Virus record (IMG/VR): IMGVR_UViG_3300031227_000050
Location: 1 to 56,483 of that record
DNA: 56,483 nucleotides
Source of the DNA: a virus
Strand: one strand, 5' to 3'
How positions within the stretch are numbered: position 1 is the stretch's first letter; each line of letters opens with the position of its first letter. Below, piece after piece: positions 33,322 through 40,124 of the stretch. The translations under genes were made by a program, and so were the position numbers. The notes beneath the pieces were generated by a model, which saw nothing but the letters and a program-made list of their open reading frames with translations, did not search any database and had not been told where the DNA came from.

Positions 33322-34076
33322 TTTCTATCTCCATCAGTCCACTTAATTTTAGTTACATCATATTCTTTATTTGATTTATGTTGCTTAGCAACTAAGTTAC
33401 ACCAAAAAATCAGCTCATCATTATCTAATACCGATTTAATTCTATTAAGTCTTTTATGAATAATTTGTATATTACCTTCCTTATAGCCCTCACTATTATC
33501 TATCCTATCTAATGAAGCCGTTTGTATACTTTTATCTTGATTTCTACAAAAAAATACATCAACACCAGATAAAGCACATTTTTTATTTTGCCTTAACCAC
33601 AACTCATAAACATCTTTGGCTATTATATCAAACTGTAAACCTCTTTCTTCTGCGTGATATTTTAGTCTACGAAACCATGAACCTGATACATCTTCATATC
33701 CCTTAAAGTTTACAATAGAACAATAGCCACAAGATTTTGTTAAACCACGCTTTAGTGATGAGGCATTAATCATTTTAGTTCTACCGCACGCACATTTACA
33801 ACTCCACCTACGCTTGCCATGAGCATCTGGGCTAACCACATGTTTAACTGTAAGTTTTCCAAACGTTCGATTAGATAGGTCATCATCAGGATTATTAACC
33901 AATCTAGCTTTATACCTAGCATCTTTCACATCTTCATATATATCATATTTTTTACAATATTTTATGATAGTTTGCTTGCTATACTTAACCTCTTCAGATA
34001 ACTTAGCCAAAGACTTAAGATTTGCTATTAATTCTTGAACTAACAACTCTTCTGTTAATACATCTTTACATTTCAT
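33318..34076 (-). CDS. HNH-type endonuclease with zinc-binding module
   Basis: A 252-residue protein. The N-terminus has a helix-turn-helix-like region, then a GKLTVKHVVSPDAHGKRRW and CKCACGR zinc module. The C-terminal core is CALSGVDVFF and SLDRIDNSEGYKEGNIQIIH, an HNH-type nuclease motif. It is probably the homing enzyme for this locus. AAAGGATGTTCTC precedes the ATG. Confidence 0.75.
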   Translation of the reverse strand: MKCKDVLTEELLVQELIANLKSLAKLSEEVKYSKQTIIKYCKKYDIYEDVKDARYKARLVNNPDDDLSNRTFGKLTVKHVVSPDAHGKRRWSCKCACGRTKMINASSLKRGLTKSCGYCSIVNFKGYEDVSGSWFRRLKYHAEERGLQFDIIAKDVYELWLRQNKKCALSGVDVFFCRNQDKSIQTASLDRIDNSEGYKEGNIQIIHKRLNRIKSVLDNDELIFWCNLVAKQHKSNKEYDVTKIKWTDGDRK

Positions 34077-34077
34077 G

Positions 34078-34123
34078 AGAACATCCTTTGTGTAAAATAC
34101 TGAAAACTCAGTATATTATACAC
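34078..34123 (-). promoter_or_regulatory. inverted repeat and promoter-like box between N-intein gene and HNH gene
   Basis: On the minus strand GTGTATAATATACTGA is followed by a short loop and TCAGTATTTTACAC, an imperfect stem-loop. TATAAT overlaps the stop codon of the N-intein gene and could serve as a -10 box. A clear -35 is missing. It could drive or regulate the inserted HNH-methyltransferase-endonuclease set. Confidence 0.4.
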
Positions 34124-34946
34124 TAGATTCTCCCAAAACGATATGATTTTCTGTTAAATCTCGGGCTTTTATCCAGCCATCGGTAGTCAATACCGGATGG
34201 TCTTCGGTACAAACCAATGTCTGCCCATTATCAAACTCAAGTTCAAACCAATCTAATTGGTCGGTTTCATCCTGAACTAACACTCCCTCAACATCTGAGT
34301 GTGTAAATAACCCCTTGTCTACATCATATGTTTTAACTTTTTCTCCAACCACAATATCTTTGATGGGTTTTTGTGTACCATCAGACATAGTTACTAAAGA
34401 GTCTTCACGAAGACACCCATGAATCTTCTCAGTTATTACTACTTCTTCATCCTCTAACCACACATCAGGATAATTACCCCAATGTTCTATAGAAGTATAC
34501 TTAGGAAACTGAGGATTGTCTTTCATCACATCACCCTGGGTAGACTTAACGGGTGGTTCCCATTTGGTGATACCTAATGCATCTATTACATCAGCACTAT
34601 CTATTTTAGTATTACCATTATTCGAAGTATATTCTAAGAACGATTTCATCGTCATTATTGTTCCATATGATACTTCACCTCTCAGCCTAGCTGCTTTTAC
34701 TCTCCGAGCATTTGTGTTAAATGACTTAGGTAACTCTGCACAATACTTAGTAATGTTCAGGTACTCATGTAATAGTGCAGGAAGAATAGCATCTGGTGGG
34801 ATGAACACAACTAAGTCTCCGGGACTCAATAGGTCTTTCTGTACTATAACAGACCATCCTTTGACCGTAGCTATTTCTAGCCGGTCTGCATTGGGGTGGG
34901 GCTGAATATCCTTAACGGATGTTATTTCAACGATTAGCTTTGACAT
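34116..34946 (-). CDS. RNA ligase N-terminal half fused to N-intein
   Basis: A 276-residue polypeptide. Residues 1-177 are the N-terminal extein, starting with an OB-like domain (VEITSVKDIQPHPNADRLEI) and reaching the ligase active site VITEKIHG, with the nucleotidyl lysine at about 174. Residues 178-276 are an N-intein. The gene ends there, so the ligase is complete only after trans-splicing with 31202-32398. GAGGAACACA precedes the ATG. Confidence 0.85.
   Translation of the reverse strand: MSKLIVEITSVKDIQPHPNADRLEIATVKGWSVIVQKDLLSPGDLVVFIPPDAILPALLHEYLNITKYCAELPKSFNTNARRVKAARLRGEVSYGTIMTMKSFLEYTSNNGNTKIDSADVIDALGITKWEPPVKSTQGDVMKDNPQFPKYTSIEHWGNYPDVWLEDEEVVITEKIHGCLREDSLVTMSDGTQKPIKDIVVGEKVKTYDVDKGLFTHSDVEGVLVQDETDQLDWFELEFDNGQTLVCTEDHPVLTTDGWIKARDLTENHIVLGESSV
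34119..34415 (-). mobile_element. N-terminal split intein fragment
   Basis: 99 codons. Block A begins with Cys (CLREDSLVTMSDGTQKPI) and block B is TLVCTEDHPVLTTDGW. It lies exactly at the K-x-H-G/T-N active-site motif of the RNA ligase. No endonuclease domain is present; about 2.2 kb with three other coding units separates it from its C-intein. Confidence 0.87.
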
Positions 34947-34964
34947 TGTGTTCCTCGTATTCTG

Positions 34965-35735
34965 TTATAAGTATTGCATCCAACCTTTTAAATCTTTATC
35001 TTCTTTGACCGGTTTGCCCTTTTCGAAGACTATCTTATTATCTAACACTGCTTTGACCTTTGTTCTATCGAAGGTAATGTTTGGTAAGATTCCCTCTAAG
35101 GCGTCTACTATTTCATCAGTATCAAAATGTGGCTTATAATCTATGACTAAATCTATATCATGGCGGGCTTCATCGAGGGCATCCATTGATGCTGACCACA
35201 TTCTTAATAAGTCTGGTAGTGTTATGGTTGCCCATTCCTGTTTCATGTATGAGCGCGCACATTCTCCAAAATTTCTAGCACAGTAAATGATTTTAGAACT
35301 GGGCAACAACCATTTAAGAAACTGTATATCTTCTGGTGTATTAAACAGAGATTTACATCCTACATATTTGGTTTTGAAAATGTCTCGATTTAAATTTTCT
35401 GCTCGTTGGGGAGATAACAATATTTGACTTATATATACGCCATATGCTTTAGTGTAAGCATCTCTTGCTTCTCCAAGGTTGGCTTGCCAACACGAGTTAT
35501 TTATTCTAAATTCTGCATCTTGTTTTGTGGCTGCCTCCCTACGACCATTTTGTGATGCAATAGTTACTCTTCCAAGCTTAATTATATTATTGTCTTCTCC
35601 GTATATCAAAATTTCTGGGTGTGAGTTAAGCACTCGTTGCATTAATGTACTACCACACCTATATATAGGCCCACATACAAAGACAACCTTTGGTGCATAA
35701 GGTATTTGTTCTTCAGTCGTAGTATTGTCGCACAT
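34965..35735 (-). CDS. sulfotransferase-like protein
   Basis: A 256-residue protein. The PAPS-binding loop is CGPIYRCGSTLMQRVLNSHP near residue 21, and the 3'-phosphate motif is RNFGECARSYMKQ near residue 155. The enzyme would move sulfate from PAPS to a carbohydrate or protein. It neighbours the RNA ligase gene but belongs functionally with the glycosyltransferases. Confidence 0.75.
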   Translation of the reverse strand: MCDNTTTEEQIPYAPKVVFVCGPIYRCGSTLMQRVLNSHPEILIYGEDNNIIKLGRVTIASQNGRREAATKQDAEFRINNSCWQANLGEARDAYTKAYGVYISQILLSPQRAENLNRDIFKTKYVGCKSLFNTPEDIQFLKWLLPSSKIIYCARNFGECARSYMKQEWATITLPDLLRMWSASMDALDEARHDIDLVIDYKPHFDTDEIVDALEGILPNITFDRTKVKAVLDNKIVFEKGKPVKEDKDLKGWMQYL

Positions 35736-36075
35736 TTCTTACATATTCCTTTAAAAGTGCAGCAATAGATTGACCATTTATCCAAAGTGCGCCAATCAAT
35801 CTATTAAAACTATTGATATCAGTTAATTTTATACTACTTTTACCTGCCGGAATCCACAGTGTTGCATTACAACCCTGGAGTATACCGATTAGATACTCTT
35901 TGACTTTTCGCCCAAGCTTAGTGTTAAGCTCAGGCATATTAAATTGATTATCTAGGTCATCAGGGTCAATAAATCTTACCGGAAAGCGTCGTGTGATTTC
36001 CACCACAGCAGTGTCTCCATCAATAACTCGAATCACCTTTACTTTTGTAATAAAACCTTCTGGTGGTACTACCAT
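35713..36075 (-). CDS. staphylococcal-nuclease-like protein
   Basis: A 120-residue protein. VKVIRVIDGDTAVVEI, VRFIDPDDLD and MPELN with LGRKVKEYLIGIL, then FNRLIGALWINGQSI, follow the SNase fold and several active-site positions. It is shorter than the full enzyme. It probably cuts DNA or RNA; no signal peptide is present. Confidence 0.75.
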   Translation of the reverse strand: MVVPPEGFITKVKVIRVIDGDTAVVEITRRFPVRFIDPDDLDNQFNMPELNTKLGRKVKEYLIGILQGCNATLWIPAGKSSIKLTDINSFNRLIGALWINGQSIAALLKEYVRNVRQYYD

Positions 36076-36242
36076 GGGTTTGTCCTCTGTAGGCGGATAA
36101 TTCTAATACCAAAGACATACATATCAGTATAACCTATTAATGAATCATTTGGGTCTTCATAATATTTGACATTTCTAGTAGCAAAAGGTATCATACAGTA
36201 GGTTAGTTTAAACATACTATACATAGATTTTAACATAATCAT
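36069..36242 (-). CDS. hypothetical small protein
   Basis: A 57-residue protein with a mildly hydrophobic N-terminus (MIMLKSMYSMFKLTYCMI). GGGAGAAAG and a TAATG overlap with the PRTase gene support ATG at 36242. Function unknown. Confidence 0.58.
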   Translation of the reverse strand: MIMLKSMYSMFKLTYCMIPFATRNVKYYEDPNDSLIGYTDMYVFGIRIIRLQRTNPW

Positions 36243-36682
36243 TAATCTTTCTCCCATGGAAATACTATCCATTTGTTTGGTTTAAGTGCGGCAAAATAAG
36301 CAGGACGGGGTAAAGTCCCCAATTTATAATATAACGAGGCTGTTGTAGCTGGGCCGAAATGATTGTAAAATAGACGTAGGGTGATTCCATCATCTACTAC
36401 ATCATCTACGACAAGGGGATTCTTCCAATCACAGATGCGGTAAGTTCCATGGTGGATGTTCACCCTGCCATGATATCTAGAAATGGTGACGTGACGAACA
36501 GGAATTTGTAAGCGGCGTGCAATACGTTTGCCTATTTGTCGTCCACCTCTAGCGATGTAAACAACAACGTCGAACGGGTCTTGTAGGTGAGCCCATTCAA
36601 CATGTTTGGTGAGTTTACGTATTAACTTGATACATTCTCTACCACCCAAATAACATTCTTCGACTTGACTTACTGTTCCCAT
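36242..36682 (-). CDS. phosphoribosyltransferase
   Basis: A 146-residue protein. The PRPP-binding loop LVVDDVVDDGITL lies near residue 90, and VVYIARGGRQIGKRIA is the first loop. This matches the xanthine/hypoxanthine PRTase type. The enzyme would salvage purine bases, in line with the phage's GMP reductase. Confidence 0.8.
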   Translation of the reverse strand: MGTVSQVEECYLGGRECIKLIRKLTKHVEWAHLQDPFDVVVYIARGGRQIGKRIARRLQIPVRHVTISRYHGRVNIHHGTYRICDWKNPLVVDDVVDDGITLRLFYNHFGPATTASLYYKLGTLPRPAYFAALKPNKWIVFPWEKD

Positions 36683-36897
36683 GGGGGTTTATCTCCTTCT
36701 TTCCACCAGGTATCGTCGCCATCATTTTCTTTTTGTCTCTGTATCGTACAGTCTACTAACCAATGAATAAATTTATCAAAATTAACCACCATAACTACAT
36801 CTTTAGTTGTTACACCATGAAGTGTTACTGCTTCGGTATGGTCTCCTGTAAGTAATTTAACATCACTTGGTAATTTGGGTAGTTTGGGTAGTGCCAT
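36670..36897 (-). CDS. hypothetical small protein
   Basis: A 75-residue protein, proline-rich at the start (MALPKLPKLPSD) and tryptophan-rich at the end (DDTWWKEGDKPPWEQ). It overlaps the PRTase gene by 13 bases and is preceded by a terminator for the tRNA-Thr transcript. Function unknown. Confidence 0.6.
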   Translation of the reverse strand: MALPKLPKLPSDVKLLTGDHTEAVTLHGVTTKDVVMVVNFDKFIHWLVDCTIQRQKENDGDDTWWKEGDKPPWEQ

Positions 36898-36912
36898 AAC
36901 ATCCTTTCCAAT

Positions 36913-36938
36913 AGAAAAAGCCCGCCGAAGCGAGCTTG
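36913..36938 (-). terminator. intrinsic terminator after tRNA-Thr
   Basis: Minus-strand stem AAGCTCGC/GCGGGCTT closes a UUCG tetraloop and runs into TTTTTC. It would end transcription of the first tRNA array just before the 36670-36897 gene. Confidence 0.88.
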
Positions 36939-36950
36939 TAGTGTTGTAAG

Positions 36951-37022
36951 AGCCCTATGAAGGAATCGAGCCTTCTTTCATACCTTACCAAGGTATTGTA
37001 ATAACCATTATACGAATAGGGC
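36951..37022 (-). tRNA. tRNA-Thr (anticodon GGT)
   Basis: A 72-base cloverleaf: acceptor GCCCTAT/ATAGGGC, anticodon arm ATACC-TTGGTAA-GGTAT, T arm GAAGG-CTCGATT-CCTTC. No CCA is encoded. Confidence 0.9.
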
Positions 37023-37027
37023 CAAAT

Positions 37028-37085
37028 ACACGGAATGAATTGGTGAACTCCATTATCAGATGGAATGATAAGGTGAACTCCATGT
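37028..37085 (-). repeat. repeat family A, copy 2
   Basis: Outer stem CATGGA/TCCGTG, inner stem TCCAT/ATGGA and two GTTCA-N5-TCAT internal-loop strands match copies at 15842 and 40058. Here the stems differ in sequence but pairing is kept. It lies directly between a tRNA-like element and tRNA-Thr. Confidence 0.7.
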
Positions 37086-37092
37086 ATGAAAA

Positions 37093-37192
37093 AAGGAGAG
37101 ATAGGGCTCGAACCTATGCTGGGCAAACCAGTATGCGCTCTAGAACTAACACTGGATGAAGATACCGACTTCTTCATTATAGCAACTCTCCT
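37093..37192 (-). tRNA. tRNA-like element with unusual insertions
   Basis: Acceptor AGGAGAG/CTCTCCT, a class II variable arm (CTGG/CCAG) and a T arm ATAGG-TTCGAGC-CCTAT are clear. The D region holds an extra hairpin (ATGAAG/CTTCAT), and no standard seven-base anticodon loop can be placed. It is either a remodelled or decaying tRNA. Confidence 0.5.
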
Positions 37193-37198
37193 AAACAG

Positions 37199-37269
37199 CA
37201 GAGGTAGAAGGAGTTGAGCCTTCTCTTATTGATTCAAAGTCAACCGTGCAACCCTTACACTATACCTCT
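37199..37269 (-). tRNA. tRNA-Gln (anticodon TTG)
   Basis: A 71-base cloverleaf: acceptor AGAGGTA/TACCTCT, D arm GTGTAAGGGTTGCAC, anticodon arm GTTGA-CTTTGAA-TCAAT, T arm GAAGG-CTCAACT-CCTTC, discriminator G. No CCA is encoded. Confidence 0.9.
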
Positions 37270-37393
37270 GTATCCCACCACCGACCCCTTTAATGAACCC
37301 TTACAGATTCATTAAAGTCACCGCCACTACATCGAGAACGTCCTTATCCTTAGTCGGGGAAACTAAGGCTCAGGGCTCCCCAGCCCTTCTGGA
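37270..37393 (-). ncRNA. structured noncoding stretch with three hairpins and possible kissing loops
   Basis: No gene is seen. A perfect 10-base-pair hairpin (37288-37297 with 37308-37317), a CCTTAGT/ACTAAGG hairpin (37348-37368) and a GGGCT/AGCCC hairpin (37373-37386) lie in a row. The last two loops contain complementary CCCC and GGGG, so they could kiss. It follows the structural gene that ends at 37394. Confidence 0.5.
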
Positions 37394-37777
37394 CTAATCC
37401 TCGAATAGTATTATTTTAACTTTTACATCACCAGATGCATCTGGATTAGCTTGTGCTCTTATTGAACCAGATGGCATCACGCGTATCCATGCTTCTTCCC
37501 CAGCTAGTAGCTTACCAAATTCTACCATAGCCCCAGAAAGTGTTGGGCCATAAGTAACAAAGTTGGTATCATCTAGGTTTTTAAGATACATGAAACCCTG
37601 AGTAACAATGTCTCCTACTCCTAGGATTTCTTCAGCAGCATAACCAACTGTAATTACTGGGGCATATGAACCCAGTGTGGTCTGGTCAAATTTATTTGAA
37701 CCAGTGTCTCCCCATTTTTCAGTCAGTTCGCCGTTAACCAGCTTACCTTTAAGTGTTACATCAAATTCTTCAGTCAT
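37394..37777 (-). CDS. putative virion protein
   Basis: A 127-residue, beta-rich, Gly/Val/Thr-rich protein. VDITLKG-like strands and GEEAWIRVMPSGSIRAQA resemble phage head or tail accessory proteins, but I recognise no exact family. It ends with a structured noncoding stretch. Starts with ATG at 37777; the ribosome binding site is weak. Confidence 0.6.
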   Translation of the reverse strand: MTEEFDVTLKGKLVNGELTEKWGDTGSNKFDQTTLGSYAPVITVGYAAEEILGVGDIVTQGFMYLKNLDDTNFVTYGPTLSGAMVEFGKLLAGEEAWIRVMPSGSIRAQANPDASGDVKVKIILFED

Positions 37778-37790
37778 TGTTAGGTACTTT

Positions 37791-37823
37791 ATGTAAGGAC
37801 ATAGTATTATTTGTTATGTCCTA
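37791..37823 (-). promoter_or_regulatory. leader hairpin upstream of the 37394-37777 gene
   Basis: Minus-strand GGACATA and TATGTCC form a seven-base-pair hairpin (extendable to about ten) between the small membrane gene and the next start codon. It may regulate translation or stability. Confidence 0.45.
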
Positions 37824-37839
37824 ACATTAGTATCCTAAT

Positions 37840-37935
37840 TTATCTTACTGCATAAAACGCACATATACTCAAGATATACAGAGCAAAGAAAAGAGTTGCA
37901 ATTACAATATCTAAGTCTTTGCTATTTATATACAT
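37840..37935 (-). CDS. 31-residue membrane peptide
   Basis: A 31-codon gene with AAAGGAACAATC upstream of its ATG. The product starts MYINSKDLDIVIATLFFALYI and has one hydrophobic helix. It fills the gap between tRNA-Gln and the next gene. Its function is unknown. Confidence 0.58.
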   Translation of the reverse strand: MYINSKDLDIVIATLFFALYILSICAFYAVR

Positions 37936-37950
37936 GATTGTTCCTTTAAG

Positions 37951-38021
37951 CTACCCCTTTAGGATTCGGACCTAAACTAAAAGATTCAGAGTCTTTTGTG
38001 CTACCGTTACACTAAAGGGTA
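37951..38021 (-). tRNA. tRNA-Gln (anticodon CTG)
   Basis: A 71-base cloverleaf: acceptor TACCCTT/AGGGGTA, anticodon arm AAAGA-CTCTGAA-TCTTT, T arm TTAGG-TCCGAAT-CCTAA, discriminator G. No CCA is encoded. Confidence 0.9.
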
Positions 38022-38027
38022 ATAAAG

Positions 38028-38115
38028 TTGCGGGCCAAGGAGTCGAACCTAGAATCTTCAGCTTATGAGGCTGACAAGGCGAGCAACTTAATGCTTCCGC
38101 GCCTAACCACCCGCA
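38028..38115 (-). tRNA. tRNA with anticodon CAT (Met or Ile2), large D arm
   Basis: Acceptor TGCGGGT/GCCCGCA, anticodon arm TCAGC-CTCATAA-GCTGA and T loop TTCGACT are clear. The D arm is enlarged: GGCG/CGCC closes an 18-base loop that can itself pair. CAT may decode Met or, after lysidine modification, Ile AUA. Confidence 0.78.
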
Positions 38116-38117
38116 AG

Positions 38118-38188
38118 TAGCGGAGAAGGGGGTCGAACCCTTTTGGCATCCTTATGAGGGATACTGTGTTAACCGAACACACACCGCT
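38118..38188 (-). tRNA. tRNA with anticodon CAT (Met or Ile2)
   Basis: Acceptor AGCGGTG/CTCCGCT (one U-U mismatch), anticodon arm TATCC-CTCATAA-GGATG, T arm AAGGG-TTCGACC-CCCTT, discriminator A. A second CAT tRNA next to the first suggests one is Met and one Ile2. Confidence 0.85.
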
Positions 38189-38233
38189 ATATCCAAAATG
38201 AGATGAATATGTTTAAATTTTAACTATACTGTA

Positions 38234-39073
38234 CTACCTCGGTGGAGGAGGGCAAAAGAATCTCTCCGGTTCCCCTGGAAAAGGGTTGGGAATATCTACC
38301 TCCACAGGTACACCCTTCGCTCTTAATGCTTCAACTGAATCATAATATAACACCACCACTGTCTTAGAAGAAATAGCTTTCTCGAAGCTTACCTTTCTCA
38401 CAGAACTGTTAATGGTATCACCATAACATGTGCCTAATGAAGCTGGTATAGCAGCAGGTACTTTACTACTACGTGACATTGAACCACCACAACATGACGA
38501 AGCACTAGGTGTATTACTCATACAACGTGCTTTCATTGTTACATCTGGAAGAACTATCCCACCACTAGTAAATTCTTCTCTTTCATAACCATATGATGGT
38601 AAAGTGTTGTTATACTCATTAGTACCAACCCACTTCAGGGGTATAGGATGAATATTTTCCCAAACATCTGGTTGTGGTAGTGGTGGTTGTGGTATGGTAT
38701 GACGAATGTTTTCATCATAAAATGCAACACCAATCACACCTACATTATTAGGTCTACCGGTTTTAGCTGCGTAAGATTTTTCTTTTCGACCAACAACAAA
38801 TGTTGCAACCTCTTCCATATTATTGCGCCAACCTTGAATGTTAATAGAACACCAAGGTGCAATCACATAACCGTTACCATCGCTGGTGGCATCAGTACCA
38901 TCAAGTACATTAACACCATCAACTGAAATTACTGCCAACGTTCGTTTGTTACTATTGTTACGTAGTTTCAAACTAAACCTTTTATTCAGGACAACTGGCA
39001 AATATGTCTTGCCCTGAAAGCTTACTTTTCTGACGGGTTTGCCGTCAATCATCATCTCTACTATATTCTTCAT
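38234..39073 (-). CDS. conserved phage virion-associated protein
   Basis: A 279-residue protein. The N-terminal half carries LKLRNNSNKRTLAVISVDGV, DGTDATSDGNGYVI and INIQGWR, a conserved set seen (from memory) in many phage structural proteins. The C-terminal half is Pro/Ser-rich and ends PPPPR. Probably part of the virion; the role is not defined. GGAAGGTAAATACT precedes the ATG. Confidence 0.68.
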   Translation of the reverse strand: MKNIVEMMIDGKPVRKVSFQGKTYLPVVLNKRFSLKLRNNSNKRTLAVISVDGVNVLDGTDATSDGNGYVIAPWCSINIQGWRNNMEEVATFVVGRKEKSYAAKTGRPNNVGVIGVAFYDENIRHTIPQPPLPQPDVWENIHPIPLKWVGTNEYNNTLPSYGYEREEFTSGGIVLPDVTMKARCMSNTPSASSCCGGSMSRSSKVPAAIPASLGTCYGDTINSSVRKVSFEKAISSKTVVVLYYDSVEALRAKGVPVEVDIPNPFPGEPERFFCPPPPR

Positions 39074-39115
39074 AGTATTTACCTTCCGTATCTTCTCATC
39101 TCATTTTGGAAAGAG

Positions 39116-39187
39116 AGCTGACGGAGGGAGTCGAACCCAATTCGACCGCTTTACAAGAGCGGCGCATAACCGTTCTGCCACGTCAGC
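39116..39187 (-). tRNA. tRNA-Thr (anticodon TGT)
   Basis: Acceptor GCTGACG/CGTCAGC, anticodon arm CCGCT-CTTGTAA-AGCGG, T loop TTCGACT. The T stem is imperfect (only GGG/CCC pairs well). No CCA is encoded. Confidence 0.85.
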
Positions 39188-39191
39188 AGTT

Positions 39192-39248
39192 GGTGACAAG
39201 TATTGTAATGATTTCAAGATACTTTATGTAGTCATTACTGCATTCACC
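39192..39248 (-). repeat. repeat family B, copy 1
   Basis: On the minus strand GGTGA-ATGCAG-TAATGA ... TCATTA-CAATACTTG-TCACC forms two stacked stems around a symmetric internal loop. It starts three bases after tRNA-Ser(TGA). Copy 2 lies at 39645-39704 with the same stems and a different terminal loop. Confidence 0.7.
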
Positions 39249-39251
39249 GAG

Positions 39252-39334
39252 CGGAAGGTGGAGGAGTCGAACCCCCACGCTTCACCGTGCCCTGGCGTTC
39301 AAGACCAGTTGCCCACCAACGAGCGGCACCTTCC
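39252..39334 (-). tRNA. tRNA-Ser (anticodon TGA)
   Basis: An 83-base class II cloverleaf: acceptor GGAAGGT/ACCTTCC, anticodon arm CTGGT-CTTGAAC-GCCAG, long variable arm, discriminator G. No CCA is encoded. Confidence 0.9.
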
Positions 39335-39336
39335 AA

Positions 39337-39380
39337 AACTGAGTCCTATAGACCCAGTTAATCCGGTTTACTAGCACCGG
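39337..39380 (-). other. two hairpins 5' of tRNA-Ser(TGA)
   Basis: AACTGGGTC/GACTCAGTT (nine base pairs, followed by TTTT) and CCGGT/ACCGG sit in the spacer before the tRNA. The first could be a weak terminator or a processing hairpin. Confidence 0.4.
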
Positions 39381-39463
39381 AGGGGTAAAAATATGTGACA
39401 AGGGATGAGGCGAATATTCCTTGGGCATTACAAGGTTAGCCTTCATAATTGGATATGTAATCG

Positions 39464-39622
39464 CTACTCGACATTCACATATATATTATATTCTATTATA
39501 GATTCTTCAGCAAATCTTTCTTTATGACGACACTTGCGTTTCTGTTGACACCAATCACAGTTGCATCTATATCGTCTATTGTTAGGGCGCTTTTTCTTTA
39601 TATCTTTGGGAGAACGGTACAT
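39464..39622 (-). CDS. 52-residue zinc-binding-type basic protein
   Basis: A 52-codon gene with a strong AGGAGAAAAAG site before the ATG. The product is basic and carries CNCDWCQQKRKC, a tight cysteine cluster likely to bind zinc. Function unknown. It lies between tRNA-Ser genes. Confidence 0.65.
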   Translation of the reverse strand: MYRSPKDIKKKRPNNRRYRCNCDWCQQKRKCRHKERFAEESIIEYNIYVNVE

Positions 39623-39644
39623 CTTTTTCTCCTAGTAGCTTATA

Positions 39645-39704
39645 GGTGACAAAAATTATAATGAATTCAAATATTGTATGTATGTAATCATTACTGCATT
39701 CACC
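39645..39704 (-). repeat. repeat family B, copy 2
   Basis: GGTGA-ATGCAG-TAATGA ... TCATTA-TAATTTTTG-TCACC, the same two-stem plan as copy 1 at 39192-39248. It begins five bases after tRNA-Ser(GGA) and ends before the zinc-binding gene. Confidence 0.7.
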
Positions 39705-39708
39705 TGAG

Positions 39709-39788
39709 CGGAAGACATGGGATTCGAACCCACAACCCGTTAAGGTACCTCAGTTCCAATGAGGCCGCTAACCGTTCGCCTATCTTCC
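39709..39788 (-). tRNA. tRNA-Ser (anticodon GGA)
   Basis: An 80-base class II cloverleaf: acceptor GGAAGAT/GTCTTCC, D arm GCGAACGGTTAGC, anticodon arm CCTCA-TTGGAAC-TGAGG, variable arm TACCTTAACGGGTTG, T arm with TTCGAAT. Its first nine bases contain the TAG stop codon of the upstream gene. Confidence 0.9.
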
Positions 39789-40022
39789 TTTTGTATATAG
39801 TCTGTTCCAAGCATCTAATTGAAATGACACTGCATTAGAAACATTTGTCATATTAGGCATTCTAAACCAATTCCAATAACCCGTAGGATATTCCTTGGTA
39901 GCCATAAACTTACGCTTACGCTTCCAAAAGAATAAGAATGTTTGTTCACAAGTTATAGTTGTTACTTGTTGTTCTATATCACCATACTTTAGCTTTTGTA
40001 TTCCTCTACTCAACATTTTCAT
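39780..40022 (-). CDS. hypothetical basic protein ending inside a tRNA gene
   Basis: An 80-residue, aromatic and basic protein (FLFFWKRKRKFM, GYWNWFRM). The last codons AAA GGA AGA TAG use the first bases of tRNA-Ser(GGA). GGAGCTACCAA precedes the ATG. No family is recognised. Confidence 0.6.
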   Translation of the reverse strand: MKMLSRGIQKLKYGDIEQQVTTITCEQTFLFFWKRKRKFMATKEYPTGYWNWFRMPNMTNVSNAVSFQLDAWNRLYTKGR

Positions 40023-40057
40023 TTGGTAGCTCCAATTATTGTCCTATAGTAAAATAA

Positions 40058-40120
40058 ATATGATGGAATAAGTCTTTGAACTCCTTCAATGGAAGGAATG
40101 ACACCCTGAACTCCATCGTA
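40058..40120 (-). repeat. repeat family A, copy 3
   Basis: Outer stem ACGATGGA/TCCATCAT, inner stem TCCTTC/GAAGGA, internal-loop strands GTTCA-GGGTG-TCAT and GTTCA-AAGAC-TTAT. It begins five bases after the end of tRNA-Val. Confidence 0.7.
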
Positions 40121-40124
40121 AAAG

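Noticed and set aside
36863-37177. A 104-residue frame through the terminator, tRNA-Thr and the tRNA-like element
   Set aside because: It overlaps RNA genes and a terminator and is rich in serine and proline without any motif, typical of a shadow frame.
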